NCBI GenBank assembly: GCA_031308135.1
Contig: JAHLJT010009355.1
Coordinates: 6,013,217-6,077,216 of the forward strand
From: Acheta domesticus
Lineage: Eukaryota > Arthropoda > Insecta > Orthoptera > Gryllidae
DNA: 64,000 nucleotides
Reading direction: 5' to 3'
Below are positions 11,931 to 22,620 of the stretch, piece after piece. Position 1 is the stretch's first letter. Each line of letters starts with the position of its first letter. The notes under the pieces are model-generated. The model saw nothing but the letters and a program-made list of their open reading frames with translations. It did not search any database and was not told the origin of the DNA. The translations under genes were made by a program, and so were the position numbers.

Positions 11931-13033
11931 GTCTGAACCCGTTGACTTGAAAATTTCATCGAATGATGACGAAAATATTGATACAGGTAAAACACAAACA
12001 TAGTCTTCACTCTTCAATGAACACCCACATCCCTCCACAATTAAGTACACAGCACTTATAGACCATGAAAAAACGTTAATTGAATGGTTTCACTACACGC
12101 ATAAGAAACAATCATCATAGGTATAGGTATCAAGCAACTATAATAGTACTTCTAGTTGTTGCTGGAGAGCAAATCTTGAATTAATGATTATGCAAATAAA
12201 CCTCGTCAGACTGCAAGAACTACGGTGTTAACAGAAAGCGTAAATAAAGATTGTCGAATCTAAGCCTTTTAAGCGTGTCGCCACAAAAATTGCTACCAGC
12301 AGGAAGGGCTGAAATATTGAGGTGACCTTGATAGTATTGAAGCGTGGAACGGAAAAGTTAATTGAATGGATCGCAGAATATCTCATCTTGTAGACTATGG
12401 TGTGAAAAACGTTTCTTTGAGGCCTTGGCTTGGCCTCAATATTTTACTTTTTAAGGCTCTAAAACGCTTTGTTTACGAGTTATTTGCCGATATAGATTGA
12501 CGTGTGTTGTGGGTTGCATTTTACATGAATATTTCGATGCGTTTTTTTAAAAAATTATCCATATTTTTAAAGTCAAAGAGGAATTCGTCAAGTCTCCGTA
12601 AAATTCTCTTTCTTTAGAGCCCTCATTTATAAAGATTGGTTGCGTGTGAGAGCCGGAACCCAAAGGTATACTACTGAAATAATACAGGAGACGATGACTA
12701 CAATTAAGTAGACTTTAAAATTTTTTAAGTTAAAAATACCTCATTCACTGTATGAAATACCAGATTGTGCAGTGCTGTTTTAGTTCTATATCATCGTTCA
12801 CATCATAATTCTTTCCTTTATTAAGATCTCACTATGCGACTTAGGACAAGTTTAGAGGGAAAGTCCTGTACCAAGGAAGTAATGTCGAAGGAACAGAAAC
12901 TTTTAAAATTTATTTCTTTTACAAAAAAAAGGCTCACATTTTTCACAAATATGATTTTCCCGTTTCCATTACCACAAATGAATCTCTCTCCCTTCTCTCC
13001 CCTGAAAACGCCACCCCACTTATGAAGTAGTCA
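11931..13033. other. AT-rich non-coding stretch
   Basis: No gene or repeat is recognisable. Short open frames only. Confidence 0.5.
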
Positions 13034-13345
13034 GGTCTTTATGAACTCCAATGTCATGATCACAAAGCTAAATACATGGGCCAGACAGGCGAAGCTTCAA
13101 AGCCGGAAATAAAGGACATGTGCATGCTAGACAACTCAACACAAACTGATCGCACTTTGCAACACATCTCACAGGCCACAGTTTTCACCACATCTCAAAC
13201 ATTAAAATTCGTGAAATAGATAAATTCTAAGAAGAGTGCTTAAGAAATCTTTCACGTTTTTCAATCCACTCAGAATCTATAACTCTCCTCAATGAACGAG
13301 CCAACTTTCCTATGTCACCTCTGGTAAACATTTTACACATTCCTC
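13034..13345 (+). pseudogene. Penelope-like element remnant (GIY-YIG endonuclease)
   Basis: Translating across three frames gives a degraded GIY-YIG nuclease of the type found at the C-terminus of Penelope-like retroelements. GLYELQC (from 13,034) stands for the GIY motif. KYMGQTG (about 13,069-13,089) stands for the YIG motif and the following GQTGR block. FATHL-GHSFHHISNI (about 13,155-13,206) and a final SESITLLNERANF (about 13,270-13,310) follow in the usual order. At least one stop and two frame changes interrupt it, so it is inactive. No reverse transcriptase domain was found upstream. The assignment rests on motif order alone. Confidence 0.6.
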
Positions 13346-15289
13346 CGCCACAAACTGACTCCCCGGCTCCTGGGACATTTCCAAGAAAACACGATTCACA
13401 AGAAACACTTTGCGTACTGTCTTCCGACCTTCGCTACATAGAGCTAGGTAAGCGGTTTAATTTATTGTTTGTATTTTTGAAAGTTTCATTTGACATTGTT
13501 TAAAAAATGTACCAAGTTTAACAATTTCATTATTTATATTTTCTTCTTTTGTTTGATTAAAAAACTTCATTATTTTAATTTCATTACTTGTATTATTTTT
13601 ATTTGTTATATTCAACCACGAGCGCACTCGATACTACAACCTCACACTATCACATACTCGTACCAACTCAATAGAGCTGTGAATATACACAGCAATTCGC
13701 AATAGGTTAATCTTCTAAACAAATAACTGATAAAATTGAAATGAATTGAAATTATTTTTATTTGTATTACCTTCTTTTTTATTATCTTTTAACATTTTGT
13801 ATTTACATTGTTACATTTTTAGACTGACGGTGGCAAAGCTATCGAAAGTCGTCTCTCTTAATAAACGTAAGTTGACAAAGATGACTTCCATTATTTCATT
13901 CTTGAATAATGTCAACAACACCACCTGCTATGCACCAGTCACCTTCGCACATCCCACGATACCAATGGATTGCCATATTCGCGGTCAAGCAGACACACGG
14001 GCAAGTAAATATCGCCAGACGCTGAGTCCAGTAACTCAGCGTCCAACCGATGATGTTTTCTAAAAATGTACTAAATAGTAACACATAGCAACGTAATAAC
14101 AATATATTCGTATTTATGAAAATTATTAAGAATTCTTAAACCAAAACTGAGTGTTGCTTTCAAAGTCCTTTCAGACAGTATTGATTAGGCGGATAAATAT
14201 TAAGTCTTCCCAAATTTGCCTATGTATCACAGACAAATGAAATTTATTTGAGAAATTCGGCTCCACGAAGACACAGATAAGTTTTGACAACTTCCCTTAC
14301 ATTGGAGAAGACACGAGCAAATTTTAGCAAGTGATGTTGAATTTCTGAAACCAGAAGTATTAGATGCAATGTACGATAAATATCAATACGTATCTAATAA
14401 GAAATGACCTTTTATAATTTCCATTTCATATTTTTCAATATGTAATATAATTTGCATTAATTTTGGTATAGAAATAATAATCATCTTCTTTTCAAATTGT
14501 TGAACAATTTAAAGCGAAACACAATCAGTGTTTACATAATCACACAGGTTGTTATGCCATAAAATATTTGAATCGTGACGAGAGAGTGTCTTGAGAATCA
14601 TCAATGTAGGAAAAAGCAACTGCATCTGCATGAATGAAGCACCGATATTTTTCTACGGGTGGAACGCCCAGAAAGAGCAATTGGAATTAAGCCCAAATGA
14701 AAACACGAAACAAGAAAAAGTACGATGTCAGTAAAACTTTGAGATCTGAATAGACGCACCAAAATTCTGACAACCAATGAAGGTTGCTCATTTGCCTCAA
14801 AATGCATAATATTACCTTGAAGTAATAAAAACGTAAAGAAATGTTGAAACTCGCGAGAGACGAAAACCCCAAAATAAAAACAAGTAAAAAAGAGACGGTA
14901 TTTGTAAAGAAGAGCCTTATGGACTCTCAAGCAGAAGGCAATACAAACATTCATTTCAGGCGCTTAGGAAGTATCACTTTTTAAGACGAAATGCACACAT
15001 ATATATTCAGTAGAATTTCGCAGCAGAAATGAAAGGGTTTGAGGACGAAAATTTATTTCGACTCTCCCTCCATCCCGTTTCTTTTGCCCTATTTTCATCA
15101 CATGGAAAATACGAAAAGTTCACTTCTAGTTCTAAATCTTATGTTTTTAAGATATTATGTCATGTTTAGGTATTTATCAGGTAAATAAGTCACTTATTTG
15201 TGAATGGTAATATACGTTTTTTCTTAAGTTATTTTGTAGGTCTCAGTTTCGATGAAAACTCGATTTTTCGAAAATGGCAAAAGTTCATA
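13346..15289. other. AT-rich non-coding stretch
   Basis: Nothing recognisable. A minus-strand open frame of 117 codons (14,601-14,954) lacks domain or splice support. Confidence 0.5.
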
Positions 15290-15450
15290 ATTTTTTCGGC
15301 GTTTACTACAACAACAATTGTAAAGATAATGATTTTTCTTTAATGAAATCTGTTCCTTAAAGATAGATTTTAAATAAGGTCATGTACAATTTTTCGGAAA
15401 TTCGAATATTTTTCGTGTAATTTTGCATGAAAAACGGGCAAGAATTTTGC
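15290..15450 (-). repeat. Dispersed repeat family C, body fragment
   Basis: Shares TTCCTTAAAGATAGAT and a following GTACAATTTTTCGGAAA / GTAATTTTGC series with 27,640-27,740, and in inverse orientation with 45,880-45,990. It represents the AT-rich body of a dispersed repeat whose better copies end in a CAGACGGACAGACG-like block. Confidence 0.5.
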
Positions 15451-16049
15451 ATGAGGAACGAGACGTCCTGCTTTATCACTAGCCTATTTTATCTTTTCAA
15501 AATCAACACAGGTAAGAATTGAATAAACATTTGACGAAATTATAATTCTATCGAGAATATTTGAAGGAGTGGAGGACAATAATAATAACCCTTAAAACAC
15601 ATATTTGAAATAAATATCTTAGAATTTTCCGCATAAAAACATATGATGCTTCAATGTACCTGGGGACATGTTCATTAAAGTGCAGTATCTGTATAGAAAG
15701 CAGTAAAAAGCGCTCTCACAAACTGAGAGATGGCTGGATTTGCAAAAAAATGTTTTCCCTTGCTTATGAAAAAATCATAAAAGAAGGTTATAATTACGTT
15801 GCTGCGACCCCTTTCAATTTTCACATTCTAAAAGTCTAAAATTAGGAAATCTCTAAACGTGCAAATGCAATGGATGTTGCATATATGTATTTGCTCTCTG
15901 ATTCCATATGGCCGTTTGCTGGTACGATGTTCCTGCACGTATACATCAATGCTATCTTCATCACAATGGATCAACGGCGCTGATTCAACTGGAACGCCCG
16001 ACAGACGGCGGGGCTGTACAGCGCACGAAAGACAAGCGGGTTGCATAAC
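15451..16049. other. AT-rich non-coding stretch
   Basis: No gene or known repeat is visible. Composition becomes balanced from about 15,850 toward the GC-rich block. Confidence 0.4.
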
Positions 16050-16109
16050 CCAGATTACTCCACGAGGCGGGGGGGGGGGCGGTGAGCGACGACGGCGGCC
16101 AGGGACGGC

Positions 16110-16150
<41 letters not shown>

Positions 16151-16474
16151 GGCAGAGCGCGGCCGCCTGTGAATGGAGCGGGGGCGGCGGCGGCGGTGGC
16201 GGGCCGCGCATGCTCGGAGGCGGCAGCGGGGGTGGCGGTGGGGGCGGGCGGCGGCGGGGGCGGAGGCAAAGGCGAAGGCGGGTTCTGTGCGCGCACTGTT
16301 CGCCCGCAGCCCGTGCCGCTCGCACGCGCTGCCACCGCCGCCGCCGCCACCGCCGCCAACGCCGCCGCCGCAGCCGCCCCAGCAGCCACCTGTTGTGAGC
16401 TTCGAGCCGTCGCCGCGGACGTCGCCGCCGCCGCCGCCGCCACCGCCACCACCGCCGCCGCCACCCCACAACAG
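16050..16474 (+). other. GC-rich candidate first coding exon ending in a CAG|GTAGGC donor
   Basis: A (GGC)n run (16,104-16,150) and imperfect CCG/CCA triplets fill this block, which ends at ACAACAG followed by GTAGGC, a good donor. From ATG 16,173 a plus-strand frame stays open to the donor. Its second half reads as a proline-rich segment (PPPQPPQQPPVV, SFEPSPRTSPPP) ending HN with two bases left over (phase 2). The non-repetitive core VVSFEPSPRTS makes a real exon possible. The first half is Arg/Gly-rich and may be untranslated. No downstream exon was linked, and triplet repeats give open frames by chance, so confidence is low. Confidence 0.3.
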
Positions 16475-18339
16475 GTAGGCTCCGAGCATCAAAGTTCGTT
16501 ACTTAAGTATGCAGGTATTTCCGGGAATTTCCTTCTCCGGCTCACCTAGATGCCCGTGAAGTTTAATAAAGGAAGGCTTTGGAAGTGTACGTTGATGAAC
16601 TAAGAAAGAAAACTAGATTAATCATCCCCGAGATTCCCTCAAAGAATGCTCTTTATGAAGAACTTGATGAAGTATAGATCAAACTGTCTAGACTGATTTT
16701 CCCCTTCCATTTCCCTTACCATCTTCTTTTTTGTTAAAATATATAAAATCTTTGAAAAGAGCGAACAAAGTAAAGAATATTGCACATCAAAGACAAAAAT
16801 GTCAACATATTCGATGCAGTATTCAAGATTACTTTGATGTAATTTTCTTAAAAAAATAGGATGTTTTGTCTTTGTTTATCAGTCAGAATACAATTAACAA
16901 TAAGTTCAAATGTATTCAGACTTGTCTTCAAATGCAATAATATTTGTGTTGTATAACGTGTATACGCCGAATCATCATGATCCAAGAAATAACAGCCAAG
17001 ATTAGCGAAACCCGACAAATCCTTGATAACAATTCGTCACTGCCATATCTTTCATTACTATTATATAGTTGATATTATGACAATGCAAAATGAGTTTAAA
17101 AATTAGGACTAAAAAAGTGTTGATCGACTGAAAAATTATCAAATCAGTTCTATGAATCTTTAGGAAGAAGTTGAAAAAATGCAAAAAACATTTCGTCTTT
17201 TATTGAATAGTTTGAGAACACTGAAATCTGAATAAAGACATTGAGAAGTTTTCAAAACTATTAATGAAAAACTATTTAAATAACAGAGAATAATTGAGCA
17301 TAAAACTAGAAAACTGAAAGGGAACACTTACAAAAATGTAATGTTCTATCTCCTGAATCTTACTAGAAGTCTAACTAGATTCAAGAAACTCGGATAATGA
17401 AAGATCTGAATGACAATTAATTTCAAACCTTTAATCATTTGTGAGTTAATAACGTATGCTTAGAAATACATAAATTACCAACATTGTCAATATATTAAAG
17501 GAATATATTCGTCTGAAAAATTGGGTTTATAAAATAGCGCAATGTGCCGCAACAGAACGTGAATTTTATTCTGAATGCTTTTCGTTATTTTGTGACATGA
17601 AAATCAAAATTTTAGACTCAAATATTACATGGCTGAATCGTCTAAAGAGATAAGTGCTCGGAAATATTTCCAGGAAATCCAAGTTGTATATTAAATGACA
17701 TCATGAACTTCGAAGCGCCAAAATGATTAAATGAAACCGAAGATTTTTAACTAACGTTTATAATATTTCTCTTTTGTTTTACAATATTTCTTGGCAATGA
17801 ATGATTTTCATCTTATTTAATAATATACATGTAAAAATTCCACTTCTAACTAGTAACATGTTTCAAAATATCTCTTGTGTAATGTAACTTGTGTCAATAC
17901 ATTTTTAAAATATTGAAACATTTATCAAATTTCAATATAATCTTCCTTTGTGTTAGTTATTTATGACATCGGAGAGAAGATATTCTTAAACTGCGTAAAG
18001 TTATACCTGTGAATTGTAAGTTTAAAAACGTGCGTAGAGAATATGTAGATCATGTGCCTCAAACGGCTTTGGAGGTAAATGATTTTAATTATGATGATTT
18101 TGACAGTTTTCTACAGAACATCACATAAATAAAAGACTAAATATAACTATCCGACTTGTCACAAATTATGTATTACAAACGATAATATCCGTAACTCACT
18201 ACGACTTGATTCATTACAGTCCACACACGAATTGAGCTTTGAGGCAAAAATAAATGCATATAACAATAAATATGGTACCATAACAATTATTTAGTTTATA
18301 AACAAGGAACATTTATACAAACTCGAATTTTTTGTTTGT
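16475..18339. other. AT-rich non-coding stretch
   Basis: Strongly AT-rich with no gene. If the 16 kb block is an exon, this would be the start of its intron. Confidence 0.5.
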
Positions 18340-18575
18340 TTTTTTGTTATTTAAGGTCGGTCGCATCAACTACTAGGGTATTAGTGACCACTATTAGGAT
18401 CAACTATTAGGATATTAGGATTAAACGTTATGGTATGAGGATGAAACGATGTGGTGATGATAGTGAAAGGACTAACACATACAACCAAGTCCTAAGTGGG
18501 ACTCGAACTGGTGACCCGTCGGTCCGAGATCACTGCGGCACTACTGTCATAGCGATCTAGGCCGCGGAGCCGACA
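18340..18575 (-). mobile_element. SINE family B, copy 1 (tRNA-derived)
   Basis: On the minus strand the head carries a box A-like GGCCTAGATCGCT and the box B GTTCGAGTCC (complement of 18,499-18,508). The body and tail match the copy at 54,690, including CCTAGTAGTTGATGCGAC and a tail TTTAAATAAC followed by A-rich sequence. The long spacing between the boxes recalls tRNAs with a long variable arm (Leu/Ser type). Confidence 0.8.
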
Positions 18576-19630
18576 AGCTCGAGTTGAATTAAAAACCAAG
18601 CTAGTGATGTGGCAATCGTCTCAGTAGAATTTTAAAAATTCTTGATATTACTACTGAATTTTAGCGTAGTTCAAACGTCCTCAAAACAGCAAAAGAATAT
18701 TTCATTTTATTTGTGGCATGCACGTTCTACACGTACTTTCTTTACAAATAAACAACATCTTATCGTCCGTCCGTCAGGGGACAAGTGATACAGGTCGGGT
18801 TATCCGCTGCCTGAGAACGTTGAGAATTATCTACAAATTATAAAGTATGCCAGAAGGTTTACTTTCTAACGACCTCCTGTAACTAGATTAAAACATCTAT
18901 TGCGACCGGATAATGACGTCACAAAAGATAAAACGTTTTGGAACATGGAATTCATAAAAATGAGACCCTTACGGAACAAGTAAGCACATCTTTTAAAAAC
19001 GTTCTTTGCATTCCAATCCTATTGTCGTATTTCACACAATATTATTAGTACTCTCAATATTTACGAGCAATGAGTAAACATCTTTGTGGTAGTTTGAATT
19101 TAGCCTGTTATCAAATAAACGATGATTTCAGTCATAATTTTAAATTTTTAATACTAGACGTACCGATCTCTATGTGTGACATAAAAATTAATAAAATTAT
19201 AAAATAGCCAGTGCGATCATCGTTTACTTCGTATTTAATTGCTATTAACCCATTGATCCCAATTTGTTTTGATGTATCTAATCTGTTTTTTTACAATAAA
19301 TTTGCTCAATAATCTCTCTTCAATATTATTACTTCGAGGAATCATGTATTCCTCAAGAAGTGCAACTATTTTTAAGGTTAACAGCTTCAGAAGAAACAGC
19401 AGCCAGTTTTCGTACCCTCAAGCAACTCATTTCTACGTAAATACCGAAACCATCCGTTTTACAAAGTAAAGCGTAGAACCTGTCTTCGCCTTGCGTTATC
19501 AGCCTTGCGTGGTTCGCGACTAGTTTCCAGAACCGATTTGCAAGTTGTAGTTGGGGAGTCGCTCTCAAATCTCGGAACGGCGCGGCGTCGAGGCAGGCCA
19601 CGCCCGCAAGCTCCCGAACTGCGCTCCGCG
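18576..19630. other. AT-rich non-coding stretch
   Basis: No gene is visible. A GTCCGTCCGTC word at about 18,765 resembles the tail of repeat family C but has no further match. Composition rises in GC from about 19,550. Confidence 0.4.
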
Positions 19631-19631
19631 G

Positions 19632-19872
19632 GGACAAGCCCTCGCCCTTGCCCTCGCCCTTGCCCTTGCCCTCGCCCCCGCCCTCGCCCCCGCCCTCGCC
19701 CCCCGCCCCTCGCCCTCGCCCTCGCCCTCGCTCTCGCCCTCGCTCTCGCCCTCGCCCTCGCCCTCGCCCGCGCCCTCGCTCTCGCCCTCGCCCTCGCCCC
19801 GCCCTCGCCCTCACCCCCGCCCTCGCCCTCGTCCTCGCTCTCACCCTCGCCCCCGCCCTCGCCCTCAACACC
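19632..19872. repeat. (CCCTCG)n hexanucleotide array
   Basis: About 40 imperfect copies of CCCTCG/CCCTTG/CCCCCG. Because the period is six, all frames on both strands stay open, giving artefactual Arg-Ala, Pro-Ser and Glu-Gly reading frames. Confidence 0.9.
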
Positions 19873-20009
19873 CGCGCGCCCACGCGCCTCCTCGCCCGCC
19901 GCCGCGTCCGGGACGAGTCTACGCCCGAGGGGCGGCGCCCGCCCTCGCAAAAGTCAGGGTTCAGGCGGGCGGCGCGCATCTCCTGCAGGCCGAGGCTCCT
20001 CAGGGCGGC

Positions 20010-20465
20010 AGTTGATGGCAGCGCTGTGCCTCTGGCCGGGAGGCCCCAAGGTTCGACACCCAACGGTGGCAGGAATTTCGACACTAGCTACACAGGTAGA
20101 GTTCAGCCGCTGCCTACAGGAGCACTCTAGTGGTCGGCTGTTCTCATCGGTAGTTTTCCGTGCTTTCTCCGATTAACACCGGGCGAATGCCGGAACAGTA
20201 CCCTAAAAAACGGGCCACGAACTGCGCGCGATCTTTCCTTCATCATTCTTGTTCTATCCTCACCCCTTACATACACTTATACTCACATTCACTACACTAT
20301 CACACTTGACGGGAGCTTAGAACTTGTCCAGGCTGGAACAGTGCCCCGCTGGTGGGAAATACCTGGTTCTGGGAAAACCCCGCTATCCGACATAGGTCGG
20401 CGTTGGGCCTCGCTATCCACCTGGGAAGAACACCGCCACCTCTCGTGATGAAACATGAACTTAGC
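20010..20465 (+). mobile_element. SINE family A, copy 2
   Basis: The head GTTGATGGCAGCGCTGTGCC has a box A-like pattern, and the box B-like AAGGTTCGACACCC follows. The body shares TCGGTAGTTTTCCGTG, GCGCGATCTTTCCTTC, CCTTACATACAC and AAAACCCCGCTA with copy 1. The 3' part diverges after GATGAAACATG, a word also present in copy 5. Confidence 0.75.
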
Positions 20466-20604
20466 TTACCCCGTACCCCCGTGCATTCCCCTGAGCAAAG
20501 GCCCTTTCGCCGAAGGACGGACACAGTTTCTCCTTCTGAGGTCGCCTCGGGTGAGGAATTTCAACCCCGGAGGAAAAAATCGTGCGAGAGCAATTATGCA
20601 TAAG

Positions 20605-20850
20605 CATTATCGCATAATAGCGCGTAAGCGCAATAGCGCGTAAGCGCAATAGCGCGTAAGCGCAATAGCGCGTAAGCACAATAGCGCGTAAGCACAATAG
20701 CGCGTAAGCACAATAGCGCGTAAGCACAATAGCGCGTAAGCACAATAGCGCGTAAGCACAATAGCGAGTAGGCACAATAGCGCGTAAGCACAATAGTGCG
20801 TAGGCACAATAGCGCATAAGCATAATAAGGCGTAAGCATAATAGTGCGTA
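20605..20850. repeat. 16-bp minisatellite, about 15 units
   Basis: The unit AGCGCGTAAGCACAAT is repeated in tandem, with AGCGCGTAAGCGCAAT variants at the left and increasingly degenerate units (GGCGTAAGCATAATA) at the right. Open frames encoding repeated Arg/Tyr/Cys-Ala-Leu peptides on the minus strand are a by-product, because three 16-bp units make 48 bp. Confidence 0.9.
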
Positions 20851-22099
20851 AGCGTTCCGATACGCTCAACCGCCATTCAAACAACACGGAAATTGTTTTG
20901 AACTGAAGTTTCTCTTGCCTAGATTTACGATTTACTTCGTATTTTTATATTCTATTTTCCGCGTAAATTTTTCTTTAAAAGCTATTTTTGCAATGAAGTA
21001 TTAATAAATTGTAAATATTATATTTCTATTATAATATAATGAGTTTGCTTCTTGCGCACAAGACTGAAAACTATGTTTATGAACAAGTAACTACTGCTTA
21101 AAATAAATGTAAAAAGTAAAAAAGTAGGATATTGGATAATAAGATTTTTTGTATCTCAGAAAGTGTTGTCTATTCTGCAATGAACTGTCAACTTCTCATT
21201 TCATTACTTGACCTTATTTTCATCAGTTTGGTATAACCATCAATTATCTTCAATTTATTTTCATTTGACCCATGCTCGAGTTATTTTTTATCAAAACTTC
21301 ATCTGGGATAAGGAATATAAAAACACTGAAGAGTTAAAAATCAGTTAAACATTTTTACTGCAGTTGATATGATTCAGCAAAAATCCCAAACGTGAAGCGT
21401 CTTTAAGTTCGAAACATCTTAATAGTTCTTGGCCGACTACTACGCTAGAAACAAATTGTTATTAATCACTCCGACCCAGCTTCTTCGGAGTCTTCAAATA
21501 AGTTCTACCAACGTGCTAAAAATAAGGTCAAAAAATAAGCTATTATAATCGTCTTCATCCACTTAACTACAAGCTTTGTATCTCAGTTTGTAGAGTCTTC
21601 CCAATAATTGTCTTCTCATCCATCCAAAATTTAAGTAAAATTTATCATTATGTCAGGCTTCAAAGCCCATAATCACATAAAATGATGCTCTAAATTTGAT
21701 ACAAACGTTTCAGTTTGTTGAGATAAGATACGAGATTTTATACATCAAGATTTTGGTATCCAGCTCTTGAGGATCTAAACCATACACAAAGTTTTAAAAT
21801 GTTCTCTTGCAAGATAAGAGAACAAGCAAAATACAACAAAATACGATGTTTCGGGTACGATTCAGCATCTCTTTCCAAGTGCTGAACAATTTCGTAAGTA
21901 AATACGAGAGAATAAAGGGAAAGATATTCAATGGTATACGTAATATGAATATGACAGACTTTTTGCGTAGATATGACATCATTAGTTTCTAGAACTTACT
22001 ATAAAATAAAATTTTCATCATAGCTTTTAAAGAGTCGTAGGAACATTTTAAGCAAAGTAAACTAATTTTATGAAATGAAAATTCAGAGAATTCGACTAA
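20851..22099. other. AT-rich non-coding stretch
   Basis: No gene or repeat is recognisable. Confidence 0.5.
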
Positions 22100-22620
22100 A
22101 ATGAGACCTGAGTCATTTTTAAGCGGCCTTTGAACGAACCTTTGAGAAAAGAATTTGAAGAAAAAAATTTGAACTTAATGAGACATTTAAAAAGTACCTT
22201 TATTTAAGCAAGAATTACGCGAACATTACGCGAATACTAGTTTTTAAAAAATCTTGGAAATAAGACCTGCGCCATTTTGAGCGTTGTTTTGCTCTAAAGA
22301 AGAAAAAAATAAAAAATGTGGAGCCATTTTTGAGAAAAGGTCGTAAATGTTAAGATTACTTGTTAAGAACAGCCAAATTACAATATTTCCGTTCTGCGGT
22401 ATCAAATTTACAGTGCCTCGAGTCCGGCCGGACTGATCGAGAATATCCATTTGGAGAAAATCCTTAAAAGGCGATTAGGCACTAGCATTGACCAGAGGCA
22501 GGTGGACGAACGGACTGGCAGATGGGCGGACAGACGTTTGAACGAAAATCAAGTTTTGGTATCAAAGACCCACAAAAAGTGAATTCTGGCCACAAAACAT
22601 GTTAGGAGTAATTTACTAGA
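22100..22620 (+). repeat. Dispersed repeat family C copy with CAGACG-type tail
   Basis: An AT-rich body with ATTACGCGAA words is followed by GGACGAACGGACTGGCAG and GGCGGACAGACGTTTG, then TTTTGGTATCAAAGACCC. The order body, GGACAGACG block, then GGTATCAA is shared with 27.2-27.9, 30.8 and 45.4-46.5 kb. Confidence 0.5.

Noticed and set aside
19353..20176. Open frames of 150-240 codons
   Set aside because: Produced by the (CCCTCG)n hexamer array and the adjoining SINE.
20461..20887. Minus-strand frames encoding repeated Ala-Leu-Cys-Leu-Arg peptides, membrane-like
   Set aside because: Translation of the 16-bp minisatellite in all three frames; hydrophobicity is accidental.
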